This document shows, piece after piece, positions 6,315 through 11,618 of a DNA stretch of 11,618 bases. The notes beneath the pieces are model-generated. The model searched no databases. It was not told the origin of the DNA and saw only the letters and a program-made list of their open reading frames with translations. Position 1 is the first letter of the stretch; each line of letters starts with the position of its first letter. The DNA is from an uncultured Bacilli bacterium (lineage in GTDB: Bacteria; Bacillota_I; Bacilli_A; RF39; UBA660). Both the position numbers and the translations under genes were made by a program. Location of the stretch: contig CANQEF010000024.1 of NCBI GenBank assembly GCA_947594675.1, forward strand, positions 1 through 11,618, written 5' to 3'.

Positions 6315-6911
6315 TTATTTTTCTAAAGCTGCAACTATCTCAGCTTTCTTTAATCCATCAACCTTGATTTTCTTTTTACTAGCAACTTCTTTTAATTCAG
6401 CTACAGTCATTTTAGAATAATCAACTTTTTCTTTCTTAGTTTCTACTTTTTCAACTTTCTCATCTTTTTCTTTCTTAGTTGTTTCTTTCTTAACACTACT
6501 CTTATTATTAATAGTTACCTCACGACCAATTACTTCAGTCATCTTTGTTATTTTACCAGCTTTTCCTTCTTTAGCAACCTTAACAAATTCACTAAACATC
6601 TTTGGATCATTAATAGCTATTTCTGATAACATTTTACGATTAACTTCTACACCTGCTTTATTTAGTCCTTCAATAAATCTTGAATAACTAATATCATTTT
6701 GACGACATGCAGCATTAATTCTTGTTATCCATAATTTTCTAAAATCTCTTTTCTTTTGCTTTCTATCTCTAAATGCATATTGTCCTGAATGCATCAATTG
6801 CTCTTTAGCAGTTTTATATAATCTATGTTTACTACCAAAGTAACCTTTAGCTTCTTTTAAAACTTTTTTATGACGAGCTTTTGTTACTGCTCCATTTTTT
6901 ACTCTTGCCAT
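6315..6911 (-). CDS. rplT: 50S ribosomal protein L20 with a C-terminal extension ending in a SAP/Rho-N-like module
   Basis: L20 is an early 23S rRNA-binding assembly protein and, in Firmicutes, the autoregulator of infC-rpmI-rplT. Residues 1-118 are a complete L20: [19 protein letters not shown], the [13 protein letters not shown] stretch (21-33), [20 protein letters not shown] (49-68) and the globular C-terminal domain ([20 protein letters not shown]). Members normally end near residue 118, but this one has 198. A Lys/Glu/Thr-rich linker (119-163) leads to [20 protein letters not shown] (163-182) and [16 protein letters not shown] (183-198), which resemble the S2 tail. The extension is in frame with no sign of frameshift. 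The ATG has AGGAGG seven bases upstream. rpmI ends 23 bases before it, and rpsB follows 82 bases after. Confidence 0.96.
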   Translation of the reverse strand: MARVKNGAVTKARHKKVLKEAKGYFGSKHRLYKTAKEQLMHSGQYAFRDRKQKKRDFRKLWITRINAACRQNDISYSRFIEGLNKAGVEVNRKMLSEIAINDPKMFSEFVKVAKEGKAGKITKMTEVIGREVTINNKSSVKKETTKKEKDEKVEKVETKKEKVDYSKMTVAELKEVASKKKIKVDGLKKAEIVAALEK

Positions 6912-6934
6912 GTTAATCCTCCTTCTTCTTCAGA

Positions 6935-7120
6935 TTAAATTAAATTTTTTAATCTATTTTGGTCAGCTTTACTTAAGTTTGAACCTTTTCTATTCTTTCT
7001 ATTGGCACTTGTAGATTTATAACCAGTATTGTGACGACTTCCTGGTCTTCCAATTTTATAATCATTTTTACGCTTATTTACTACTTTAGCTGTAGCCTTA
7101 TGTGTTTTAATTTTTGGCAT
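6935..7120 (-). CDS. rpmI: 50S ribosomal protein L35
   Basis: L35 is a small basic protein of the large subunit. It has 61 residues against 64-66 usually. It opens with the family signature MPKIKTHKATAKVVNKRKND and is about one third Lys and Arg. The C-terminal half is divergent (SANRKNRKGSNLSKADQNRLKNLI) but retains the LSKAD..R.K pattern corresponding to the usual VS..D..RIK. It sits between infC (14-base gap) and rplT (23-base gap) in the conserved infC-rpmI-rplT order. GGAGG lies upstream of the ATG. The slightly short length is within what low-GC lineages show. Confidence 0.95.
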   Translation of the reverse strand: MPKIKTHKATAKVVNKRKNDYKIGRPGSRHNTGYKSTSANRKNRKGSNLSKADQNRLKNLI

Positions 7121-7134
7121 ATTTCTTCCTCCTA

Positions 7135-7665
7135 CTATTTATCTTTTTTTGGTATTAACAACATAGTCATTATTCTACCGTCTAGTTTAGGCTTTTGATC
7201 TATATCTGCTATTTCGCTAACTCGAGATGCAAAACGATCTAAAACTTCCTTACCTAATTCAGTATGCGCCATTTGACGACCCTTAAAACGAATTGTAAGT
7301 TTAATTCTATCTCCCTTTTCTAAATACTTAGTTGCATTTCTTAATTTTGTTTCAAAATCCCCTACATCAATAACAGGTGATAAACGATACTCTTTTAGCT
7401 CTGACATATTTGCCTTTTGTTTTTTTAGAGCCTCTTTTTCCTTTTTCTGTTTTTCATAACGAAACTTATTATAATCCATAACCTTACATACAGGTGGATT
7501 AGCATTTGGACTAATAAGTACTAAATCCAAGGCTGCATAACTAGCTAAAGTTTTAGCATCCTCAATAGATTTAACACCTACCTGTTCCCCATTTGGTCCT
7601 ATTACCAAAACTTGTGGAATTCTTATTTGATCATTAATCAACATGTTATTTTTATCCTTTGCGAT
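7135..7665 (-). CDS. infC: Translation initiation factor IF-3, probable AUC start
   Basis: IF3 binds the 30S platform, keeps subunits apart and rejects incorrect initiator pairing. With the AUC start the protein has 176 residues, the usual size. The N-domain includes LINDQIR, LDLVLISPNANPPVCKVMDYNKFRYE, then a lysine-rich linker (QKKEKEALKKQK). The C-domain has ELKEYRLSPVIDVGDFETKL, KLTIRFKGRQMAH and KLDGRIM. GGAGG (7674-7678) lies eight bases before ATC at 7665. The frame is open upstream, but the ATG at 7680 overlaps that ribosome binding site and the ATG at 7704 lies inside the terminator hairpin, so neither is likely. An ATG at 7644 with a weaker AAGGA is the main alternative. Escherichia coli infC begins with AUU, which IF3 discriminates against, giving autocontrol. 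The same logic would apply here. Confidence 0.92.
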   Translation of the reverse strand: MAKDKNNMLINDQIRIPQVLVIGPNGEQVGVKSIEDAKTLASYAALDLVLISPNANPPVCKVMDYNKFRYEKQKKEKEALKKQKANMSELKEYRLSPVIDVGDFETKLRNATKYLEKGDRIKLTIRFKGRQMAHTELGKEVLDRFASRVSEIADIDQKPKLDGRIMTMLLIPKKDK

Positions 7666-7813
7666 ATCTAACACCTCCATAAAATAAGAAAAGCAGATAC
7701 ACATTCATATCCACTTAAAAAATCAAATCATAAACAATTGTTTTCTAATTTGGCTTTTTACCCATTGCTTTTCGCTAATCAGGTGGATATAACTCTTTCC
7801 TTTTTTCTCGACT
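7666..7813 (-). promoter_or_regulatory. L20-type attenuator leader of infC-rpmI-rplT
   Basis: About 148 bases lie between the predicted transcription start and the infC start. Segment A, AUAUCCAC (7783-7790), is exactly complementary to segment B, GUGGAUAU (7707-7714). B can instead pair with segment C, GUAUCUGC (7693-7700), to form a terminator. A-B and B-C exclude each other. Between A and B, CUGAUU (7777-7782) can pair with AAUUAG around a purine-rich internal region. In Bacillus subtilis, L20 represses this operon by transcription attenuation. The position and the three-way pairing fit that class, but I could not match the leader to a covariance model. Confidence 0.75.
7681..7716 (-). terminator. 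Attenuator terminator before infC
   Basis: AAGUGGAUAU (7707-7716) pairs over ten base pairs, three of them G-U, with GUAUCUGCUU (7691-7700) around GAAUGU. UUCUUAUUUU follows, and the infC ribosome binding site comes directly after it. Confidence 0.75.
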
Positions 7814-7819
7814 AGTAAT

Positions 7820-7848
7820 ATTTTATGCATAAATTCTTTAAAAGTCAA
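7820..7848 (-). promoter_or_regulatory. SigmaA-type promoter of the infC operon
   Basis: -35 TTGACT (7843-7848), a 17-base spacer and -10 TAAAAT (7820-7825). Transcription would start near 7813, giving a structured leader of about 148 bases before infC. Confidence 0.8.
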
Positions 7849-7915
7849 CCATTTTTTCCTTTTTTAGCAATTTTTTTGTATTATTTAAACCATTAAGTCT
7901 TATGACCTGTTTCAT

Positions 7916-8437
7916 TTACTTTTTACTTTTCCAAGATGAAAATTGAACATAAATTCCACTTGCAGCTAAAACAATAAAGATAATTACTAAAGCTATTAAA
8001 GAATTTAAGCCAAAGAAATTAGAAATACTAACAGCAATAGAATAGGCACCCATCAAAGCCGTTGAAATAACAATCATTGGCTCATAAACATAAACAGCAA
8101 TAGCTCCAAAAATAATTCCAACTATTATAGCAATAACAGTCGTATACCAAGCATCTGGTAAAGCTATAAGAATCATTGAAAAGCCTACTACAAATAATAA
8201 TATGAACCAAGATGCCTTTTGAAGTTTTGTACTAAATATAGCTAAAACAAGACCTAAACCAATTTGTAAAACAATCTTTAAACTATCAGCAATAGCACTA
8301 TTCTCAATGAAAAAAGCTAAACCAAAGTATCCTACTACAAACCAAGCTAACGCTAAAACAATTCTCCTCATTTTAAGTCCAAAAAAACATCCTACACTTC
8401 CTGGCAATATTCCAAGTAAAAAATTAAAAAATTCCAT
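7916..8437 (-). CDS. Polytopic membrane protein, possibly DUF4203/TMEM198-like
   Basis: The 173-residue protein is almost entirely hydrophobic, with six or seven predicted membrane segments (about 4-20, 25-44, 53-70, 76-94, 99-117, 120-138 and 146-165) and short loops. The C-terminus is basic (SSWKSKK) and probably cytoplasmic. Glycine-rich segments with a repeated small-xxx-small look (GSVGCFFGLKMRR, ALAWFVVGYFGL, IIVGIIFGAIAVYVYEP, ALMGAYSIAVS) recall DUF4203/TM198 proteins, whose function is unknown in bacteria. That family call is from appearance only. AAGGAG lies four bases before the ATG. An extended -10 element lies just upstream, so it can be expressed separately from the amidotransferase gene before it. 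No clear terminator separates it from the infC promoter. Confidence 0.75.
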   Translation of the reverse strand: MEFFNFLLGILPGSVGCFFGLKMRRIVLALAWFVVGYFGLAFFIENSAIADSLKIVLQIGLGLVLAIFSTKLQKASWFILLFVVGFSMILIALPDAWYTTVIAIIVGIIFGAIAVYVYEPMIVISTALMGAYSIAVSISNFFGLNSLIALVIIFIVLAASGIYVQFSSWKSKK

Positions 8438-8458
8438 ACTACTCCTTTTCTTTCTTTC

Positions 8459-8467
8459 ATTATAACA
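8459..8467 (-). promoter_or_regulatory. Extended -10 promoter of the polytopic membrane protein gene
   Basis: TGTTATAAT contains a perfect -10 with the upstream TG dinucleotide, 22 bases before the start codon. No good -35 is seen at 16-18 bases, which extended -10 promoters tolerate. Confidence 0.45.
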
Positions 8468-8489
8468 AACAAACTAAAATAACTATAGT

Positions 8490-9206
8490 CTATTTTGCAT
8501 TTATTTTAATTTGTTTAGTTTTATGTTTTATAGCCTCATCCACAAAAGAATCAATTATCTTCTTAGAATTATCATCAAATTCATAACTAATTTCAGGATG
8601 CCACTGTATACCTAAATTAAAATTTTTACTAGGATATTCAATTGCCTCAATAATCCCATCAGTACTAACAGCTACCACTGTATACTGATTAGAATCAACA
8701 ATATGTCTTTTATGAAAACTATTTACTTTTATCTTATCTTCTTGCAAAATACGATAAAGACGACTATCTTTAGATATTACGACCTCATGAGTTAACTCAT
8801 TATCATCTTCTTGAAAATGATTAGTCTCATTTTCTTCAATAATAACATCACCTTTATAGCAACCCATCATTTGCATACCCAAACAAATTCCTAATATTGG
8901 TATATTCATTTGAATTGCACATTCTAGTAAATAACGATCATAAGGAGTAAACTTTGTACCACCCGGAAAAAGTATTCCATCTAAATTTTTAATAGTATCA
9001 TGTATCATCTTTTCTTCTTCCACCGTTAAACTTGGAAAATTATCATTTTTAGCATCAATATAATCTATATCTTGAACAGGAGCAATAGGAAAAACATAAC
9101 CTCCAGCTATTTGAATAGTTCTCCGTAAACGCTCAGGCATATATATAATTGCCCTACCATCTTCTACTTTTCTATATCTTAAAGGAATACCTATTACTGG
9201 TTTCAT
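8490..9206 (-). CDS. Class I glutamine amidotransferase, gamma-glutamyl hydrolase family (peptidase C26, PuuD-like)
   Basis: These are cytoplasmic hydrolases that split gamma-glutamyl bonds, for example gamma-Glu-GABA in putrescine breakdown, though substrates vary. The 238 residues match the family. MKPVIGIPLRY begins the domain. LDGILFPGG (75-83) forms the oxyanion strand. GICLGMQMM (106-114) holds nucleophile Cys108. SFHKRHIV lies near 163-170. GIQWHPE (199-205) supplies His203 and Glu205. The catalytic triad is complete. No synthetase partner or putrescine genes are nearby, so the substrate is unknown. The ATG has GAGGTG seven bases upstream and begins 15 bases after the glycyl-tRNA synthetase stop codon, so the two are probably cotranscribed. 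A GMP-synthase-type role is ruled out by the lack of an ATP-pyrophosphatase domain. Confidence 0.88.
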   Translation of the reverse strand: MKPVIGIPLRYRKVEDGRAIIYMPERLRRTIQIAGGYVFPIAPVQDIDYIDAKNDNFPSLTVEEEKMIHDTIKNLDGILFPGGTKFTPYDRYLLECAIQMNIPILGICLGMQMMGCYKGDVIIEENETNHFQEDDNELTHEVVISKDSRLYRILQEDKIKVNSFHKRHIVDSNQYTVVAVSTDGIIEAIEYPSKNFNLGIQWHPEISYEFDDNSKKIIDSFVDEAIKHKTKQIKINAK

Positions 9207-9221
9207 ATTATAGCACCTCTA

Positions 9222-10592
9222 TTAAAATAAAATTTGTTTACCAATATAATTGTCTAATTCATCAATCTTTAAAACAGTTTGTTGCATAGTATCACGATCT
9301 CTCACCGTAACTGTACCATTCTTTAAAGTTTCATCATCAACAGTTATACAAAATGGAGTTCCAATAGCATCTTGTCTACGATACCTTTTACCAATTGAGG
9401 CCGTCTCATCATATGTAACAGGAAAAATCTTCATTAACTTCTCATAAATTTCTAAAGCTTTATCTCCATGATATTTCTTATTTAATGGCATAATTGCTGC
9501 CTTATAAGGAGCAAGATATGGAAGAAATCTCATAACCTCCCTCGTCTCACCATTTTCTAATTGTTCCACTGCATAAGCATTGTCAAGTATAGCTAAAACT
9601 AATCTATCACAGCCTACCGTTGATTCAATTATATAAGGTATGTATTTTTCATTCGTCTCAGGATCAAGATACTCTTGCTTTATAGAAGAATATTCTTGAT
9701 GTCTTGATAAATCATAATCAGTACGATTATGAGTACCATTTATTTCTCCCCATCCAAAAGAAAATTTATATTCAATATCACAAGCCTCTTTAGCATAAAA
9801 AGCCAATTTTTCATGATCATGAAAACGTAATTTCTCTTCTGCAAGACCTAAATCCATAAAATACTTTTTAGCATAATCCTTGAAGTAAGCATAAAGTTCA
9901 CTATCAACTCCTTCTTTACAAAAAGTTTGATATTCCATTTGCTCAAATTCAATAGTCCTAAAAGTAAAATTACCTGGAGTTATCTCATTACGAAAAGCCT
10001 TACCAATCTGCCCAATACTAAAAGGCACTTTAGCTCTCATAGTCCTTTGAACATTTAAAAAATTAACATACTCTCCTTGAGCATTTTCCGGTCTTAAATA
10101 AACTTTATTTTTACCATCTTCAACTACACCACGTCGTGTTTCAAACATTAAATTAAATTGTCTTAAATCTGTAAAATCACTTTTTCCACATTTTGGACAA
10201 GGCACCCTCTTCTCCTTTATATAATTAATCATTTCTTCATTAGTCATTCCATCAGCTTTAGCATTAGGATCAAACTCATCAATCAAATTATCAACACGAT
10301 GCCTCGTTTTACAACTCTTACAATCTATTAAAGGATCTGAAAAACTAGCTACATGTCCACTTGCCTCCCAAACCCTAGGATGCATTAATATAGCTGAATC
10401 CAACTCATAAGCATTTCTTCTTTCTTGAATAAACCTTTTACGCCAACTATCCTTAATATTATTTTTTAATCTACTACCTAAAGGACCATAATCCCACGTA
10501 TTAGCAAGACCTCCATAAATCTCACTTCCCTGAAAAATAAATCCATATTGCTTACAATAATTTACTAGTTTTTCCATTGTTAATTCTTCCAC
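9222..10592 (-). CDS. glyQS: Glycyl-tRNA synthetase, single-chain dimeric type, GTG start
   Basis: This class II enzyme charges tRNA-Gly. It is the alpha2 type also found in Bacilli relatives, archaea and eukaryotes, not the alpha/beta type. The 456 residues match the usual 455-465. SEIYGGLANTWDYGPLG (23-39) opens motif 1. Two cysteine pairs, CKSC (91-94) and CPKC (132-135), look like a zinc site. LRPENAQG (167-174), FRNEITPGNFTFRTIEFEQME (200-220, motif 2), SFGWGEINGTHNRTDYDL (278-295) and GCDRLVLAIL (327-336, motif 3) follow. The anticodon-binding domain covers about 360-456. AAGGAGG lies seven bases before GTG at 10592, whereas the ATG at codon 6 is too far from it, so GTG is chosen. The start overlaps the stop codon of the LOG-like gene by one base (TAGTG). 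No T-box is present in front of it. Confidence 0.96.
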   Translation of the reverse strand: MEELTMEKLVNYCKQYGFIFQGSEIYGGLANTWDYGPLGSRLKNNIKDSWRKRFIQERRNAYELDSAILMHPRVWEASGHVASFSDPLIDCKSCKTRHRVDNLIDEFDPNAKADGMTNEEMINYIKEKRVPCPKCGKSDFTDLRQFNLMFETRRGVVEDGKNKVYLRPENAQGEYVNFLNVQRTMRAKVPFSIGQIGKAFRNEITPGNFTFRTIEFEQMEYQTFCKEGVDSELYAYFKDYAKKYFMDLGLAEEKLRFHDHEKLAFYAKEACDIEYKFSFGWGEINGTHNRTDYDLSRHQEYSSIKQEYLDPETNEKYIPYIIESTVGCDRLVLAILDNAYAVEQLENGETREVMRFLPYLAPYKAAIMPLNKKYHGDKALEIYEKLMKIFPVTYDETASIGKRYRRQDAIGTPFCITVDDETLKNGTVTVRDRDTMQQTVLKIDELDNYIGKQILF

Positions 10593-11125
10593 TATAATTC
10601 CTCCTTTAAAATATCTATTATCTTTTCTTTATCACTCTCTATAATTATATATGAGCCAGGTGGTTCATCTATGAAACCGCTTTCATAAAGATTATAAAGT
10701 TCTTCTACAATCGGTGTAAAGAAATAATTACAATTATAAACAATTATTTTCTTCGTATTATTAATTCTTCTTTCTTCAATACTAGAAAATAATTCTGCTA
10801 AAGTACCTAATCCACCAGGTAAAAATAATAAAACATCACTATTTTCATAAATATTTTGAAAACGCCTTGTCGGACTCTTAGTAACTATTCTTCTAGTATA
10901 ATCTTGATCAAAACAAGTATTATCCTCCTCACAAACTACTCCTATTATATCTTTTTTATTCTTATAAAACTCATCATAAGATACCCTCATTAATCCCTTA
11001 TTATAAGCTCCAAAAACTAAATTAATCTTCGGAATAGCCGCTATATCAGAAATTAACCCACTTGCATCATCAAACAACTCTTTAGAAATATCTTCCTTAG
11101 AAGTAGAACCAATAAAAAGATTCAT
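10592..11125 (-). CDS. LOG-family protein (lysine-decarboxylase-like fold, possible nucleotide phosphoribohydrolase)
   Basis: LOG proteins are Rossmann-fold enzymes, many of which release the base from nucleoside 5'-monophosphates. With the chosen start the protein has 177 residues, the normal size. LPGGLGTLAELF (about 102-113) is the family PGGxGTxxE motif, preceded by arginines in TRRFQNIYENSD (86-97) that correspond to the usual active-site Arg. NKGLMR resembles the first glycine-rich loop but is poorer in glycine than usual. The ATG at 11125 has GGTGGTGA at good spacing; the adjacent ATG at 11128 is nearly as good. The frame stays open to 11224, but that part would run through the promoter and upstream terminator, so it is excluded. 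The gene is translationally coupled to glycyl-tRNA synthetase, with a one-base overlap. Confidence 0.85.
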   Translation of the reverse strand: MNLFIGSTSKEDISKELFDDASGLISDIAAIPKINLVFGAYNKGLMRVSYDEFYKNKKDIIGVVCEEDNTCFDQDYTRRIVTKSPTRRFQNIYENSDVLLFLPGGLGTLAELFSSIEERRINNTKKIIVYNCNYFFTPIVEELYNLYESGFIDEPPGSYIIIESDKEKIIDILKEEL

Positions 11126-11179
11126 CATTTCACCACCATTTTTATCTAACATTAAAGCTATAAATATCTTATCATAAAA

Positions 11180-11207
11180 GTTATATTTTTTAAATCTAAT
11201 TTTACAA
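11180..11207 (-). promoter_or_regulatory. Candidate promoter of the LOG-glyQS unit
   Basis: -35 TTGTAA (11202-11207), a 16-base spacer and -10 TATAAC (11180-11185). It sits directly after the terminator of the preceding gene. A second possible extended -10, TGATAAGAT, lies a few bases downstream. Confidence 0.45.
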
Positions 11208-11210
11208 TAG

Positions 11211-11243
11211 AAAAAGTAGAACAATCTTTTCTTGCTCTACTTT
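11211..11243 (-). terminator. Intrinsic terminator after the 70-residue membrane protein gene
   Basis: AAAGUAGAGCAA (11232-11243) pairs over 12 base pairs, one G-U, with UUGUUCUACUUU (11213-11224) around a seven-base loop, and a run of U follows. It lies 11 bases after the stop codon. Confidence 0.9.
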
Positions 11244-11254
11244 AACCAATTAAA

Positions 11255-11467
11255 TTAATTATTTATAGCCATTTTTACTTTCTTAGCTTGCCTAGAATAA
11301 ATTACAATATTTTCCCACATATCAGCTATATTGATAGCCGCATAAATACTTCCTATTAAAAATAAATACTTATGAACAGTAACAACCAATACAAACAAAA
11401 CAGCAAAAGCAACTAAAGCAATAATTGATATTATCAATTCAATAATATCACCTAGCATTTTCTTCAT
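11255..11467 (-). CDS. Small two-segment membrane protein, unknown function
   Basis: This 70-residue protein is not recognised. It has two hydrophobic segments, about residues 8-30 (IIELIISIIALVAFAVLFVL) and 34-52, with a short His-Lys turn between. A basic C-terminal tail follows (YSRQAKKVKMAINN). The charge pattern (MKK start, basic tail) fits both ends in the cytoplasm. It is a real gene by context: a strong extended -10 promoter, GAGGGGG and AAAGG upstream of the ATG, and a strong terminator just after the stop codon make it a single-gene unit. An ATG at codon 4 could also serve as the start. It could be a holin-like, toxin-like or accessory membrane protein, but nothing in the sequence decides this. 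Confidence 0.7.
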   Translation of the reverse strand: MKKMLGDIIELIISIIALVAFAVLFVLVVTVHKYLFLIGSIYAAINIADMWENIVIYSRQAKKVKMAINN

Positions 11468-11496
11468 AAAACCTTTTCCCCCTCAATGTGTATCAT

Positions 11497-11525
11497 ATTA
11501 TACCACATTTTCCCTTTTTTTGCAA
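11497..11525 (-). promoter_or_regulatory. Strong sigmaA promoter of the small membrane protein gene
   Basis: -35 TTGCAA (11520-11525), a 17-base spacer and -10 TATAAT (11497-11502), with TGG directly before the -10. It is the best promoter match in the window. Confidence 0.85.
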
Positions 11526-11545
11526 ATCTTATGATATTTTTTGTG

Positions 11546-11602
11546 ATTTATAAGTTAAAATGTCCTAATTTTAATTTTATATTTACAAGTTAAAATGTCC
11601 TA
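11546..11602. repeat. Two 22-base direct repeats, possible mobile element end
   Basis: Copies at 11546-11567 and 11581-11602 differ at one base and share AAGTTAAAATGTCCTA. Their starts are 35 bases apart. They lie just beyond the promoter of the small membrane protein gene, in AT-rich DNA without a gene up to the window end. Repeated subterminal sequences like this occur at IS21-family ends, and a TGTG at 11542 could be a tip; a pair of operators is the alternative. Confidence 0.6.
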
Positions 11603-11618
11603 TTAAAAAATAATAATA

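Noticed and set aside
7666..7704. Longer infC starting at the ATG at 7704 or 7680
   Set aside because: The first ATG is inside the attenuator hairpin and the second overlaps the ribosome binding site used by the AUC start.
7849..7915. Possible terminator after the polytopic membrane protein gene
   Set aside because: Only a five-base-pair stem (AGGUC with GACUU) is seen and no U tract follows.
8478..8498. Inverted repeat AAAATA...TATTTT after the amidotransferase gene as a terminator
   Set aside because: The stem is six A-T pairs with central mismatches and no proper U run.
9250..9447. A 65-codon open frame on the plus strand
   Set aside because: It lies antisense within the glycyl-tRNA synthetase C-terminal coding region, has no ribosome binding site of note and no family features.
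11126..11224. N-terminal extension of the LOG-like gene
   Set aside because: The extra codons are aromatic-rich, unlike the family, and run through the candidate promoter into the terminator hairpin of the previous gene. A good ribosome binding site precedes the ATG at 11125.
1..11618. UGA read as tryptophan (mycoplasma code), suggested by very low GC and no TGA stop codons in the 13 genes whose ends are visible
   Set aside because: All 17 tryptophans use TGG and no gene has an in-frame TGA. Absence of TGA stops in 13 genes is not surprising at this base composition.

Overview
This window reads as a chromosomal housekeeping segment from a very AT-rich, low-GC Gram-positive bacterium. The likely group is the Bacilli in the wide sense: an Erysipelotrichales, RF39 or other mollicute-like gut lineage. 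The support is AGGAGG-type ribosome binding sites, sigmaA-type promoters, a T-box leader, an L20-type attenuator in front of infC, and an archaeal/eukaryote-type single-chain glycyl-tRNA synthetase. Every gene lies on the minus strand, so biological order runs from high to low coordinates. All 17 tryptophan codons are UGG, so nothing suggests that UGA is reassigned. The taxonomic placement is inference.

In transcription order, the right edge holds a 22-nt near-perfect direct repeat (possibly the end of a mobile element). Next come a strong promoter, a 70-residue membrane protein gene and a terminator. A second unit then encodes a LOG-like nucleotide hydrolase, glycyl-tRNA synthetase and a class I glutamine amidotransferase (gamma-glutamyl hydrolase type). 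These are followed by a polytopic membrane protein with its own extended -10 promoter.

The centre is a translation cluster: infC-rpmI-rplT, followed at once by rpsB-tsf and closed by a clear intrinsic terminator. In front of infC are a good promoter and a leader with three mutually exclusive segments forming an attenuator. infC itself most likely starts at a non-canonical AUC codon. Both S2 and L20 carry lysine/glutamate-rich C-terminal extensions ending in a 35-residue module that resembles SAP/Rho-N/HeH helix-extension-helix motifs. The two tails share 23 identical nucleotides. These tails are the most unusual thing in the window.

After tsf, the usual pyrH is replaced by two genes of unknown function: a single-pass exported protein with four cysteines, and a lysine-rich tail-anchored protein with an internal duplication. 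frr follows, then a phenylalanine T-box leader (specifier UUC) and pheS-pheT, with pheT running off the left edge.

Together the recognised genes supply initiation, ribosome assembly, elongation, recycling and aminoacylation. I see no CRISPR array, tRNA, rRNA or defence system.
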